A DNA stretch of 64,000 nucleotides from Gammaproteobacteria bacterium. GTDB taxonomy: Bacteria > Pseudomonadota > Gammaproteobacteria > JAPPPA01. The position numbers and the translations under genes are program-made. The DNA lies in NCBI GenBank assembly GCA_030425645.1, contig JAUHZK010000007.1, forward strand, positions 62,001 through 126,000, written 5' to 3'. Shown here piece by piece: positions 44,106 to 51,834 of this stretch (position 1 is its first letter; each line of letters begins with the position of its first letter). Below the pieces are notes generated by a model. That model did no database searches. It was given only the letters and a program-made list of their open reading frames with translations, and was not told where the DNA came from.

Positions 44106-46475
44106 ATGAATAGCGTTTTAGTCGTAACCATCGTTTCAATCGTGATTTTGTTGAGCGCGATCTGCTTAATACGCCCATTGCGCCAACAACTAATCACCCG
44201 CCCAATATTCAACGGCTTCAAAGCAGTGCTACCACCCATGAGCAGCACTGAGCGCGAAGCCCTAGAAGCTGGCGACGTCTGGTGGGAAGCCGAGCTCTTT
44301 GCCGGCAAGCCCAATTGGAAGCGCTTCAGCCAGCTAACCCCACCAACACTGACGGAAGAAGAGCAGCGCTTTTTAGACCACGAAACCGAGCAGCTTTGCG
44401 CCATGCTCGACGAGTGGGAGATCACTCATGACCGTAACGATCTGCCCCCTACCGTGTGGCAATTTATTCGCGACAAGGGTTTCTTTTCACTGATCATCCC
44501 TAAGGAATTCGGCGGCAAAGCTTTTTCGCCTTACGCACAAAGCTGCATCGTTACCAAAATTGCTACGCAAAGCATTAACGCCGCCGTTACCGTCATGGTG
44601 CCTAACTCATTAGGGCCCGGCGAACTGCTGATGCATTACGGCACCCCAGAACAGCAACAACGCTGGCTGCCAGGCCTAGCTGCTGGTAAAGAGATTCCTT
44701 GTTTTGGCCTCACCAGCCCCGAAGCCGGCTCGGATGCGGGCGCCATTCCCGACATTGGCACCGTATGCATGGGCAGCCACGGCGGCAAACGCCAACTCGG
44801 TATTCGCCTAAACTTTGCTAAGCGTTGGATTACCCTAGCGCCAGTCGCCACAGTAGTTGGTTTAGCCTTTAAGTTGCGCGACCCAGATGGGCTGCTGGGC
44901 GACAGCGACAAGGTGGATTACGACATCACCTGCGCTTTAATTCCTGCCAACCATCGCGGCGTAGAAATTGGCCGCCGACATTATCCGGGCGCGTTTATGA
45001 ACGGCCCCATTAACGGCAAAGACGTATTTATCCCTATTGATTGGATTATTGGCGGCCGCGACAACGCTGGCAAAGGCTGGCGCATGCTCATGGAATGCCT
45101 GTCGGTTGGCCGCGGTATTTCGCTGCCTGCGCTGGGTGCAGCGGCTTCTAAAGTCAGCTACCGCACCACCGGTGCTTACAGCCGCATTCGTCGCCAGTTC
45201 AATACTTCTATTGGCCAGTTTGAAGGCGTCAAAGAAGCCACCGCGCGTATCGCTGGCCTCAGCTACACGCTGGAGGCCATGCGCCAGATGGTCTGCAGCG
45301 GTTTAGAAGAATGTTCACCGCCAGTGGTCTCAGCCATTGCCAAATACCATATGACTGAAATGATGCGCACCGTGATGAATGACGCCATGGATGTTCACGG
45401 CGGACGCGCCATTCAACTTGGGCCACGCAATTATTTGGCCGCGGCTTACCAAGCCATTCCGATTGCCATTACTGTTGAAGGCGCCAACATTCTCACCCGT
45501 TCATTGATGATCTTTGGCCAGGGCGCGGTGCGCTGCCACCCTTATGTATTCGATGAAATGGAAGCAGCTCGCAACCCTGACAGCAAACAGGGCTTGCGGG
45601 ACTTTGACCGCGTATTTTGGCGCCATATCGGCTATAGCATTGCTAGAACCGTGCGCGCCTTCGGCCTAGGAATCAGCGCTGCGCGCTTTAGCAAAACCGC
45701 TGATTTCTCTAATCAGCAAGCATTTAAGCGACACTATCAACGCATTAACCAGCTGAGCGCAAGTCTCGCCTTTACCGCCGATTTAGCCATGGCTTTACTA
45801 GGCGGCGACCTTAAACGCCGAGAGTTACTCTCTGCGCGCCTAGGCGATATGCTTTCACAGCTCTTTATCGCGACTGCGGTATTGCGCCACCATGCGCACG
45901 CAAAAGCACAAGGCGAGACTAACGACCAACATGCCGAATGGGCCGTTAACCATGCCTTGTTCCAGGCACAAGAAGCCTTTATCGCTTTCTGTGACAACTT
46001 TCCTAAGGCCGCTATTGGCCGCATTATCAAACGCATTGGTCTGCCACTTGGACGTTTTGCCAAAGCCCCTAGCGACGAGCTCACCAATCGAGTCGGCAAC
46101 AGCATTATGCAAGCCACCCCGGTACGCGACGAAGTTAGCTTCCCGGCCTATATCACCGAGAACCGCAATGACGCCAGAGGCCGTGTAGAACATACCTTTC
46201 GCAACCTATTGGCGACAGAGCCGACTTATCTGCGCGTATTGGCAGCAGTGCGTCGCGGCGATTTAAACGGCGAAAACTTTGACATACAACTCAAACAAGC
46301 CCTCGCCGCCAACCTCATTAGCGCCGATGAGGCTTTGCAACTGTCGCACTACGACCGCGTCCGTCAGGACTGCCTGCTAACCGATGCCTTTGACCCCGCC
46401 GCTATCAGCGGCAGGCGGCAAATACCGTCTAGCGCCCAAACCAAACTCAGACAGCGCGCTGAACAAGCCGCCTAA
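44106..46475 (+). CDS. fadE: Acyl-CoA dehydrogenase FadE
   Basis: The start is ATG 44106, with AAGGA ending 6 bases upstream; this gives 789 residues. A single membrane segment covers about 3-22. The FadE core follows: V-L-P-P-M-S-S-T-E-R-E-A, W-W-E-A-E-L-F-A-G-K-P-N-W, P-N-S-L-G-P-G-E-L-L, F-G-L-T-S-P-E-A-G-S-D-A-G-A and I-T-V-E-G-A-N-I-L-T-R-S. It is near full-length E. coli FadE and distinct from small soluble acyl-CoA dehydrogenases. It carries out the first step of beta-oxidation at the inner membrane. Being in the photolyase cluster, it may recycle oxidised or remodelled acyl chains (inference). Confidence 0.94.
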   Translation: MNSVLVVTIVSIVILLSAICLIRPLRQQLITRPIFNGFKAVLPPMSSTEREALEAGDVWWEAELFAGKPNWKRFSQLTPPTLTEEEQRFLDHETEQLCAMLDEWEITHDRNDLPPTVWQFIRDKGFFSLIIPKEFGGKAFSPYAQSCIVTKIATQSINAAVTVMVPNSLGPGELLMHYGTPEQQQRWLPGLAAGKEIPCFGLTSPEAGSDAGAIPDIGTVCMGSHGGKRQLGIRLNFAKRWITLAPVATVVGLAFKLRDPDGLLGDSDKVDYDITCALIPANHRGVEIGRRHYPGAFMNGPINGKDVFIPIDWIIGGRDNAGKGWRMLMECLSVGRGISLPALGAAASKVSYRTTGAYSRIRRQFNTSIGQFEGVKEATARIAGLSYTLEAMRQMVCSGLEECSPPVVSAIAKYHMTEMMRTVMNDAMDVHGGRAIQLGPRNYLAAAYQAIPIAITVEGANILTRSLMIFGQGAVRCHPYVFDEMEAARNPDSKQGLRDFDRVFWRHIGYSIARTVRAFGLGISAARFSKTADFSNQQAFKRHYQRINQLSASLAFTADLAMALLGGDLKRRELLSARLGDMLSQLFIATAVLRHHAHAKAQGETNDQHAEWAVNHALFQAQEAFIAFCDNFPKAAIGRIIKRIGLPLGRFAKAPSDELTNRVGNSIMQATPVRDEVSFPAYITENRNDARGRVEHTFRNLLATEPTYLRVLAAVRRGDLNGENFDIQLKQALAANLISADEALQLSHYDRVRQDCLLTDAFDPAAISGRRQIPSSAQTKLRQRAEQAA

Positions 46476-46495
46476 ACCCAACACTTTTTAATCAA

Positions 46496-46519
46496 CCCGC
46501 TCCGCGCAAGCGGCGCGGG
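46496..46519 (+). other. Intercistronic hairpin with a GCAA tetraloop
   Basis: CCCGC-T-CCGC pairs with GCGG-C-GCGGG around a GCAA loop, right between the fadE stop and the next gene. It lacks a T-run. GNRA tetraloops stabilise hairpins, so this could be a processing or attenuation element, or protect the fadE message. Confidence 0.45.
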
Positions 46520-46534
46520 GCATTGAGAAATAGC

Positions 46535-47587
46535 ATGAAACATCTTTTAAAACCGCCACAACAGAAAACACGCAACACAGTCCGCCTAGCTGAGACTGTT
46601 GTTGTCGCGGGCGGCTCTGGCTACCTAGGCCGCGCCTTAGTGCGCGAGTTATTAGCCCACGGCCATAGCGTGATGATCGCCACCCGCAACCCAAGCAAAA
46701 CACTGCGACAGCCTGGCTTTCCCGTGCACCCGCGATTAGCCGTATTTGACCTACACAAGCAACCACCACATCAACCCACCGTGGTTATCAACCTATGTGG
46801 CGAAAACATTGCCGCCAAACGCTGGAGCAGCAAACGCAAACAAGTACTGATAGATTCACGCATCGACCCTACGCTACTACTGGTTAATCGCTGCAACCGC
46901 GACTGGCCACAAGTCCATAGCTTTATTAACGCCTCCGCTATCGGTTTGTATGGCGACCATGGCGATGCCTGGATTGATGAAGACAGTCGCTGCGGCAACG
47001 ACTTTGCCGCCCAACTATGTCAGCAATGGGAATTATGCTTACAACCGCTGCGGCCGGACATACGCCGCGTCCATAGCCGCCTAGGTGTGGTAATAGGCGA
47101 AGCCCGATCAGGCTCCTTTCTCGGCCGCCTGCTGCCAGCCTATCGTTTTTGCATGGGCGCCCAACTTGGCAATGGTCAGCACTGGTTCAGCTGGATACAC
47201 CGACAAGACGCCGCCGCCGCGCTTTGTTTTTTAATGGAAAACTATCGCTGCCAAGGCAGCTACAACCTCTGCGCGCCGCAAGCAGTACGCCACCAACGGC
47301 TACATTACCTGATAGCCAAGGTACTCAAGCGCCCCAGTAAACTGCGCTTACCCGCGGCCGCCATTAGGCTACTGTTTGGAGAAATGGCGCAACTACTACT
47401 TTGCTCACAACGCGTCACCCCTAGACGCTTAGCCAAAGCTGGCTTTGAGTTTCAATACCCCAATCTACATGGCGCGCTGTATCACGCCATCACCGGCCGG
47501 CAGCCCATTAACGGGCTGCCGTTGCCCAAGCTTGCGCGCTTGGCAACTCAGCACAGACCTCATCATCCCGCCGCTGGAAGGCGATAG
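46535..47587 (+). CDS. TIGR01777-family NAD-dependent epimerase
   Basis: A protein of about 350 residues from ATG 46535 (TTG 46523 also possible). The Rossmann start is V-V-V-A-G-G-S-G-Y-L-G-R-A-L-V, followed by N-L-C-G-E-N-I-A-A-K-R-W and F-I-N-A-S-A-I-G-L-Y-G-D-H-G, diagnostic of TIGR01777 (SDR39U1-like) proteins. The last 80 bases overlap the convergent DUF3833 gene. The family is frequent in photolyase clusters; the reaction is unknown. Confidence 0.85.
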   Translation: MKHLLKPPQQKTRNTVRLAETVVVAGGSGYLGRALVRELLAHGHSVMIATRNPSKTLRQPGFPVHPRLAVFDLHKQPPHQPTVVINLCGENIAAKRWSSKRKQVLIDSRIDPTLLLVNRCNRDWPQVHSFINASAIGLYGDHGDAWIDEDSRCGNDFAAQLCQQWELCLQPLRPDIRRVHSRLGVVIGEARSGSFLGRLLPAYRFCMGAQLGNGQHWFSWIHRQDAAAALCFLMENYRCQGSYNLCAPQAVRHQRLHYLIAKVLKRPSKLRLPAAAIRLLFGEMAQLLLCSQRVTPRRLAKAGFEFQYPNLHGALYHAITGRQPINGLPLPKLARLATQHRPHHPAAGRR

Positions 47588-48110
47588 ATACTTTGCCAAC
47601 CGTTATTCCAAACTTTTTTAGCAAACTGTAATTAAGCAACACGCCATCTGGCTGCAATCGCAGCCAGTCGTCTACGGTAAGCACAATATCTGAGCCTCCC
47701 CGCGGCACGCGTAGGCGGTATTTCCAGCGCAAGGTATTACCAATCACCTCGCCGCTGGCTTCGCCCTCCACATCAGCGGCAGTACCGCGGTATTGGTTTG
47801 GACTGGTTTCCTGAATACGCCATACCCGCGTCGAGCGGCTAGCATCGTCGTAGACAAACTGCTCATCCAGAGTGAGTACGCCTCGGTCATCAATGGAGCC
47901 GTCGATATGCACTTTAAATCGCGAAGCTGGCTCACCGCGCCAGTTATCGATCACGCCCCAACCCACCACGCAGCCATCAAAATAATTGCTTAGCTCAAAG
48001 GCCGGCAATGCGCCTTCAAAGCTGGCGTGGCGCGTACTAAAGCAAGCGCTTAGTGTCGTTGCGGCCAACGCGACCAAAGCAATACGACGAACAGGGAATA
48101 TTGAGAACAT
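47508..48110 (-). CDS. DUF3833 lipoprotein
   Basis: The start is ATG 48110 (200 residues), 4 bp after the previous stop, rather than an earlier in-frame codon inside the upstream gene. A lipoprotein signal ends in L-S-A-C. The mature part has the DUF3833 pattern: L-S-N-Y-F-D-G, G-W-G-V-I-D-N-W-R-G, and R-W-K-Y-R-L-R-V-P. About 20 residues extend past the usual end and overlap the convergent TIGR01777 gene. A lipocalin-like lipid-binding role is possible. It lies in one operon with the next two genes. Confidence 0.85.
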   Translation of the reverse strand: MFSIFPVRRIALVALAATTLSACFSTRHASFEGALPAFELSNYFDGCVVGWGVIDNWRGEPASRFKVHIDGSIDDRGVLTLDEQFVYDDASRSTRVWRIQETSPNQYRGTAADVEGEASGEVIGNTLRWKYRLRVPRGGSDIVLTVDDWLRLQPDGVLLNYSLLKKFGITVGKVSIAFQRRDDEVCAELPSAQAWATAAR

Positions 48111-48114
48111 GAGT

Positions 48115-48660
48115 TTATCCTTCACTAGCAAGCTGCTGCTGATACGCCAGCCAGTGGGCATACAACAAACTGCGTTGTTTAAGACTAATAGGCTGCTCGC
48201 CCATCCATACTGACAGCAGCATCTTTGCCACTTGCGGGTTATTTAAGCGGTGCAGTGGTTGCCGATTAAGGCTCAGCAGTAGCTCAGCCCCAGTCCACTG
48301 CAACTGGTAGTGGTCGCCCTTTTCCACATCTTCAAATGCGTTCACAAAGGCTTCGATCGGGGCTCTCTGACCTAATAGATCCTTGCCGTAGTTGGCCTCA
48401 ATGGTGTCCATAAATAAACCCGACAAGCGCTCGGCGGAAACTGCGATGCCGTAATCAATACGCAAACGTTTTGGATATGCGGGTGACAGCCAATCGTCGA
48501 CTTCAAGCTCGGCGGGCACTGCCAGCGAAGCGGTGGTTAGGGTTTTAAACAGAAAACGATATTTGGCGCTACCGACATCTACCCACTGGGCAGCCTGGGT
48601 TGGCAAACTGAGCAGCAAGAAAATGCAACAGCTTAGTAATGACGTTCTGAGCTTAGCCAT
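48115..48660 (-). CDS. Chalcone-isomerase-like exported protein
   Basis: The start is ATG 48660, with AAGG 9 bases upstream, overlapping the MFS gene end by 8 bases. This gives 181 residues with a signal peptide (about 1-23, ending T-Q-A). The bacterial chalcone isomerase fold is suggested by V-D-V-G-S-A-K-Y-R-F-L-F-K, L-R-I-D-Y-G-I-A-V-S-A-E-R-L, Y-Q-L-Q-W and the C-terminal L-L-S-V-W-M-G. Bacterial members are thought to bind fatty acids rather than flavonoids. It fits a lipid-handling operon. Confidence 0.8.
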   Translation of the reverse strand: MAKLRTSLLSCCIFLLLSLPTQAAQWVDVGSAKYRFLFKTLTTASLAVPAELEVDDWLSPAYPKRLRIDYGIAVSAERLSGLFMDTIEANYGKDLLGQRAPIEAFVNAFEDVEKGDHYQLQWTGAELLLSLNRQPLHRLNNPQVAKMLLSVWMGEQPISLKQRSLLYAHWLAYQQQLASEG

Positions 48661-49912
48661 GCGGAAGCACCTTAGTGTTTTCATCAGTAGAAACCGAGGA
48701 ACTAGATAAGGCCATTAACGGCCGCACCATGAGCGGCGAAAACATCAACAAGGCAACGATGGACTTAAGCGCCACCGGCACCCAAACATATACCGCCGTG
48801 ACAAGGCTAGAAGGCAATATCGCAGCGCCTTGAGCAACCGTTGGCGACGGCCCTAGGGCACCAAACAACGCGAATGCGACCACTACTGCCAACCCCAAAG
48901 CCAGCTTCTGCGCCATACCCCAAAAGCCAAAACTGGCGCCGACGTTTTCCGCGCCGGCCTGCAAACGCAGCGATACCCATCGGGTTTGCAAGGTCACTGG
49001 GGCAACACTATCAATACCGGCACAAAAGCCAGTAACCACACAGCAAAGCAAAAACCACAACACATCACCCTGGCCAAGCAAGGCCACTGGCGCAAAGGCC
49101 AAAATCGAGACCAGCACGGCGGTTCGCCACAGGCGCAGCAGGCCCAACTGAGGAGCAAAACGCTTGTAGATGAGAACCGCAGCAATAGCCGACAAGAAGT
49201 AGGCTATTAACAGCGCCGGCAACCACTGCTCTGCACCTAACACGTCGCGACAGAACACCAGCAAGACCACACCCGGGACAGCGTTAGCAGTCGAATTCAG
49301 CAACCATAACCACCATAGGCGCAGGCCAGCCTTGTCCTGCCATAGCACTACCAAATCCTGCTTAACCGAATTTCGCGAACTCGCAGCATTGACGCTTGGC
49401 TGCAACCACACCGAAACCGCCATCAACAGCAGCATCAACAGCAGCAACCACCAAGCAAAACCAAACAGCGCCGGCAATAACAAACCTAAGATGGTGCCAA
49501 CTAGCAGCAACGCCTCTCGACCAGCGTTCCAGCTCAACTGCTCTAGCGGCGCCCGCGTTGTTGGCGCCGCCAACCACGGTACGGCGAGCAATGTCCATCC
49601 GAAAAACAACAGTGCAATCGCCGCGGCAGCAACGAATGGGGTATAGGCCGAGAACAACAATGCCGCAGCCAACAACAGCACCAGCAGCCCCAGTTGCATA
49701 ACACGGTCACGGCGAGCGACCCGATCCACCCACACTCCGACCGGCAGGTCGGTGCAGACATCAATAAAACGCGCCAACAGAAACAACCATGCGACCTCGC
49801 CAAAACCAAAGCCGCGCTGCTCTACCAACCACGTGGGCACATATAGATAGAACGGCAGCCCAAGCGCCGCCAAAGGCAAAGCCAGCAAAGAATATCGGAT
49901 TATGTACAACAT
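48653..49912 (-). CDS. MFS transporter of the photolyase cluster
   Basis: I put the start at ATG 49912 (419 residues, beginning M-L-Y-I-I-R-Y-S-L-L-A-L-P), where the sequence starts to look like protein; the upstream open frame runs into promoter-like DNA. There are about 12 hydrophobic helices, and E-Q-R-G-F-G-F-G-E-V-A-W and A-R-F-I-D-V-C-T-D-L-P-V-G of the MFS_2 sugar-type carriers. Related carriers belong to the singlet-oxygen regulon of Rhodobacter. The ATG sits inside a 34-bp palindrome and lacks a Shine-Dalgarno, so transcription or translation may be controlled right at the start. The substrate is unknown. Confidence 0.85.
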   Translation of the reverse strand: MLYIIRYSLLALPLAALGLPFYLYVPTWLVEQRGFGFGEVAWLFLLARFIDVCTDLPVGVWVDRVARRDRVMQLGLLVLLLAAALLFSAYTPFVAAAAIALLFFGWTLLAVPWLAAPTTRAPLEQLSWNAGREALLLVGTILGLLLPALFGFAWWLLLLMLLLMAVSVWLQPSVNAASSRNSVKQDLVVLWQDKAGLRLWWLWLLNSTANAVPGVVLLVFCRDVLGAEQWLPALLIAYFLSAIAAVLIYKRFAPQLGLLRLWRTAVLVSILAFAPVALLGQGDVLWFLLCCVVTGFCAGIDSVAPVTLQTRWVSLRLQAGAENVGASFGFWGMAQKLALGLAVVVAFALFGALGPSPTVAQGAAILPSSLVTAVYVWVPVALKSIVALLMFSPLMVRPLMALSSSSVSTDENTKVLPHG

Positions 49913-49937
49913 ATTTTTAAATAATAATATGTTGTAC
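49904..49937. promoter_or_regulatory. 34-bp palindromic operator overlapping the MFS start codon
   Basis: Two perfect 12-bp arms, GTACAACATATT at 49904-49915 and AATATGTTGTAC at 49926-49937, are separated by 10 bp. The MFS start codon (49910-49912) lies in the left arm. The outer words are TGTACAA and TTGTAC, the same as in the merR promoter. A further TTGTATA occurs at 49943-49949. It is the strongest candidate site for the cluster's MerR protein. Confidence 0.65.
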
Positions 49938-49960
49938 TGTTTTTGTATATGTTTTATTAT
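49932..49960 (+). promoter_or_regulatory. Candidate promoter for the small RNA
   Basis: TTGTAC (49932-49937) and TATTAT (49955-49960) are separated by 17 bp, a good sigma-70 arrangement on the plus strand. The -35 word is the right end of the 34-bp palindrome, so binding there would shut off both directions. Confidence 0.5.
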
Positions 49961-49966
49961 CTTGTT

Positions 49967-50069
49967 TCGCGCAAGCGAGTCACTTCCCTCTAGTCTCCTC
50001 CAGGAAGTGAGGCCACGCCAGTGGTCAACAGCAAAACTTGAGGCCGCCATTTGGCGGCCTCTTTTTTTT
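49967..50069 (+). ncRNA. Candidate trans-acting small RNA, about 100 nt
   Basis: Both neighbouring protein signals point away from this stretch, yet it ends in a strong plus-strand terminator. The first hairpin is CACTTCC (49981-49987) with GGAAGTG (50003-50009), and its 15-nt loop holds CCTCC (49997-50001), the complement of a Shine-Dalgarno. A second short hairpin is at 50011-50026 and the terminator hairpin at 50040-50061. Such loops occur in stress-induced small RNAs of alphaproteobacteria that curb translation. There is no sensible reading frame. I infer induction together with the photolyase cluster. Confidence 0.55.
50040..50069 (+). terminator. Strong terminator of the candidate small RNA
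   Basis: A 9-bp perfect GC-rich stem (GAGGCCGCC, loop ATTT, GGCGGCCTC) is followed by eight T on the plus strand. Confidence 0.88.
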
Positions 50070-50140
50070 GCACAACCACATGCGTATACAACTTTGCAGC
50101 AAAGCCATCTAGCCGAAACAATCGAAACCAATATGCAGGC

Positions 50141-50172
50141 AAAAAAAAACCAGCCCGAGGGCTGGTTTTTTT
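50141..50172. terminator. Bidirectional terminator, originally that of tRNA-Lys
   Basis: The stem ACCAGCCC/GGGCTGGT (50049 offset: 50149-50156 with 50159-50166) has nine A before and seven T after it. On the minus strand it lies directly behind the truncated tRNA-Lys copy at 50177, so before insertion of the island it would have ended the tRNA-Lys transcript. It is now 7.4 kb from the complete tRNA. Confidence 0.8.
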
Positions 50173-50176
50173 GAAG

Positions 50177-50227
50177 ATGGTGGGTCGTGTAGGATTCGAA
50201 CCTACGACCAATTGGTTAAAAGCCAAC
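50177..50227 (-). repeat. Left attachment repeat (3' part of tRNA-Lys)
   Basis: These 51 bases are identical to 57556-57606, which is the 3' part of the tRNA-Lys gene (anticodon stem through CCA). Here the 5' part is missing, so this is not a working tRNA but the att site left by insertion. Confidence 0.95.
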
Positions 50228-50385
50228 AACGGTATTTTAAAAAAAATTATCTAATTCAATGGGATACGAAGTTTATACTATCCCTCCAACTTCAGAATGA
50301 CACAACTGTAAGCCTTTGTTTTTTATATCTTTGGCATATAGAGTGGGATAAGCTCTTATTACGTTTATTAGCTGACCAGCACTTC

Positions 50386-50667
50386 CTATCTATGGCTCGT
50401 ATCTTCTCGTATGGGAAATGTTGCTGAGTACTGTTTTGCTATCGCACCCATAGCAAGCGAAAGCTCAGGTGGAAGCATAAACCACATAGGATTTCCGAAA
50501 GCATTTGGGTAGCCAATATCTTCGTCACCATCTTCCCCATTCCACCGCATTGCCAGCTGAATATCTCCGTGCTCATACCGCCCCCACGCAACTGAAAAAC
50601 CATTCAAGTCATACAAGACTTCTACAACTTGAAAGTTTTTAGGATTTACACGACTTGGATTGACCAT
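50386..50667 (-). CDS. Hypothetical cargo protein, 93 residues
   Basis: A cytoplasmic, acidic protein, with V-E-V-L-Y-D-L-N-G-F-S-V-A-W-G-R-Y-E, then L-A-M-R-W-N-G-E and G-Y-P-N-A-F-G-N-P-M-W-F-M-L-P-P. The L-A-M-R-W-N and G-(N/K)-P-x-W-F motifs suggest a compact conserved fold, but I cannot name it. A GGAA-type box upstream supports it. It lies in the cargo region of the island, nearest the left repeat. The stretch 50228-50385 before it holds only possible integrase sites. Confidence 0.65.
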   Translation of the reverse strand: MVNPSRVNPKNFQVVEVLYDLNGFSVAWGRYEHGDIQLAMRWNGEDGDEDIGYPNAFGNPMWFMLPPELSLAMGAIAKQYSATFPIREDTSHR

Positions 50668-50781
50668 TTTCTTCCTTATTTATCCTTATTTTCAGCGCAA
50701 ATTAACAATCGCACCCCAGTAGATTGATAGCAAACTCAAAACGGGTTATCAAACCGCGAAAGGTCTTACCAATAACCATAG

Positions 50782-51834
50782 CTACCTGAATATCGCATCA
50801 TACTTACGCAAAGTCCTATCGTCCCGAATAAGCTCGTCAACAAAATCTTCATTGGAATAAATACCTGACAACATATCTCTTACACGAAGCGGCAAATCCA
50901 CAGCCTCCTCCGCGATGACAAACTGCAAATAAGCCTTGTTAGCTTCAAACCGTTCATTTGTCATATCAAAAATTACATAAGCCGAGAGTTTTTTAAGGTC
51001 TTCATAATTTTTAAGTGCCGTGTAACGCTTAACTTCCTCCTGATAATCCAACAGGCGTTTGATAGGTATGTATCCGCTTCCCTCATCAGCTAGGATCATG
51101 CGCTGACCATCGGGACGAGGAAACTCATTTACACACTCCATTAGCCTCTGTTGGATACCTTTGTAGGAAGTATCGGTATAAGGCTGATTCATTTTGTTTC
51201 GTGGTTCTATTGGCTCGTCAGCGTGCGTATCAAAAAAGTCAGGGGCGGAATATTGCAAGTAAATCTTGTTGGACAGCTCACTACGTCTATTGGAAGTGTT
51301 TTTAGCATATTCAAGAGTAATCTCATCTCCCCGTTCGACCTTCATTAATATCTCTTGAGCCAACTTGTTGCTCTCGCTCACAAAGGCTTTCAACTCGCTA
51401 AAGATATAATCACTTTCGGCGCTTACCTCGACCCAACCATTCTCAAACTTATCAGCTAATAATTGAGATTCGCATGCCCCAAATTTAATCAAGTGTTTGT
51501 TGAAGTGAATATCTTTCTTGAGTTTCCGCAGTTTAATTTTGTTGGCCTCATTTATTGCGGTTTGCTTCTTTACAAGCGCATCAACAAGCTCCGATACGCC
51601 ACTCATTTCACATTCGTACCTAACCTCAGCAAAGCCTTCACTTTCATTTAGAACGTCCCATTTAGTTGCGTCACAGCTTTGCCATGCATCGAACACCAAA
51701 CCAATAGGTTTGATTCCGAAGCTGCTAATGCTCTGTTCTTTTAGATCCGTGATCCAATCTTTTTTTCCGCAGCCTGATATACCAACAACCAATAGACAAC
51801 AAAGGAAAACCATCAATTTTTTAAGGTCAAACAT
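50782..51834 (-). CDS. Cargo lipoprotein of unknown function
   Basis: A 350-residue protein with a lipobox (G-I-S-G-C at 18-22) after a hydrophobic leader, followed by K-K-D. The mature part is rich in charged helices with coiled-coil-like parts (about 90-180). AT-rich codon use unlike the chromosomal neighbours suggests recent transfer. It could be a surface protein such as an exclusion or phage-blocking lipoprotein, as carried by some mobile elements, but nothing proves this. I do not recognise the family. Confidence 0.7.
   Translation of the reverse strand: MFDLKKLMVFLCCLLVVGISGCGKKDWITDLKEQSISSFGIKPIGLVFDAWQSCDATKWDVLNESEGFAEVRYECEMSGVSELVDALVKKQTAINEANKIKLRKLKKDIHFNKHLIKFGACESQLLADKFENGWVEVSAESDYIFSELKAFVSESNKLAQEILMKVERGDEITLEYAKNTSNRRSELSNKIYLQYSAPDFFDTHADEPIEPRNKMNQPYTDTSYKGIQQRLMECVNEFPRPDGQRMILADEGSGYIPIKRLLDYQEEVKRYTALKNYEDLKKLSAYVIFDMTNERFEANKAYLQFVIAEEAVDLPLRVRDMLSGIYSNEDFVDELIRDDRTLRKYDAIFR

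Noticed and set aside
49913-50131. N-terminal extension of the MFS carrier
   Set aside because: The extension has no protein-like pattern and covers the operator, the small RNA and its terminator.
49902-50174. 90-codon plus-strand open frame over the small RNA region
   Set aside because: It begins in the palindrome, has no ribosome-binding site, and runs through two terminator hairpins, which a coding gene would not do.
50177-50227. tRNA-like sequence at the left end of the island
   Set aside because: Only the 3' part of tRNA-Lys is present, without acceptor 5' strand or D arm, so it is an attachment repeat and not a tRNA gene.
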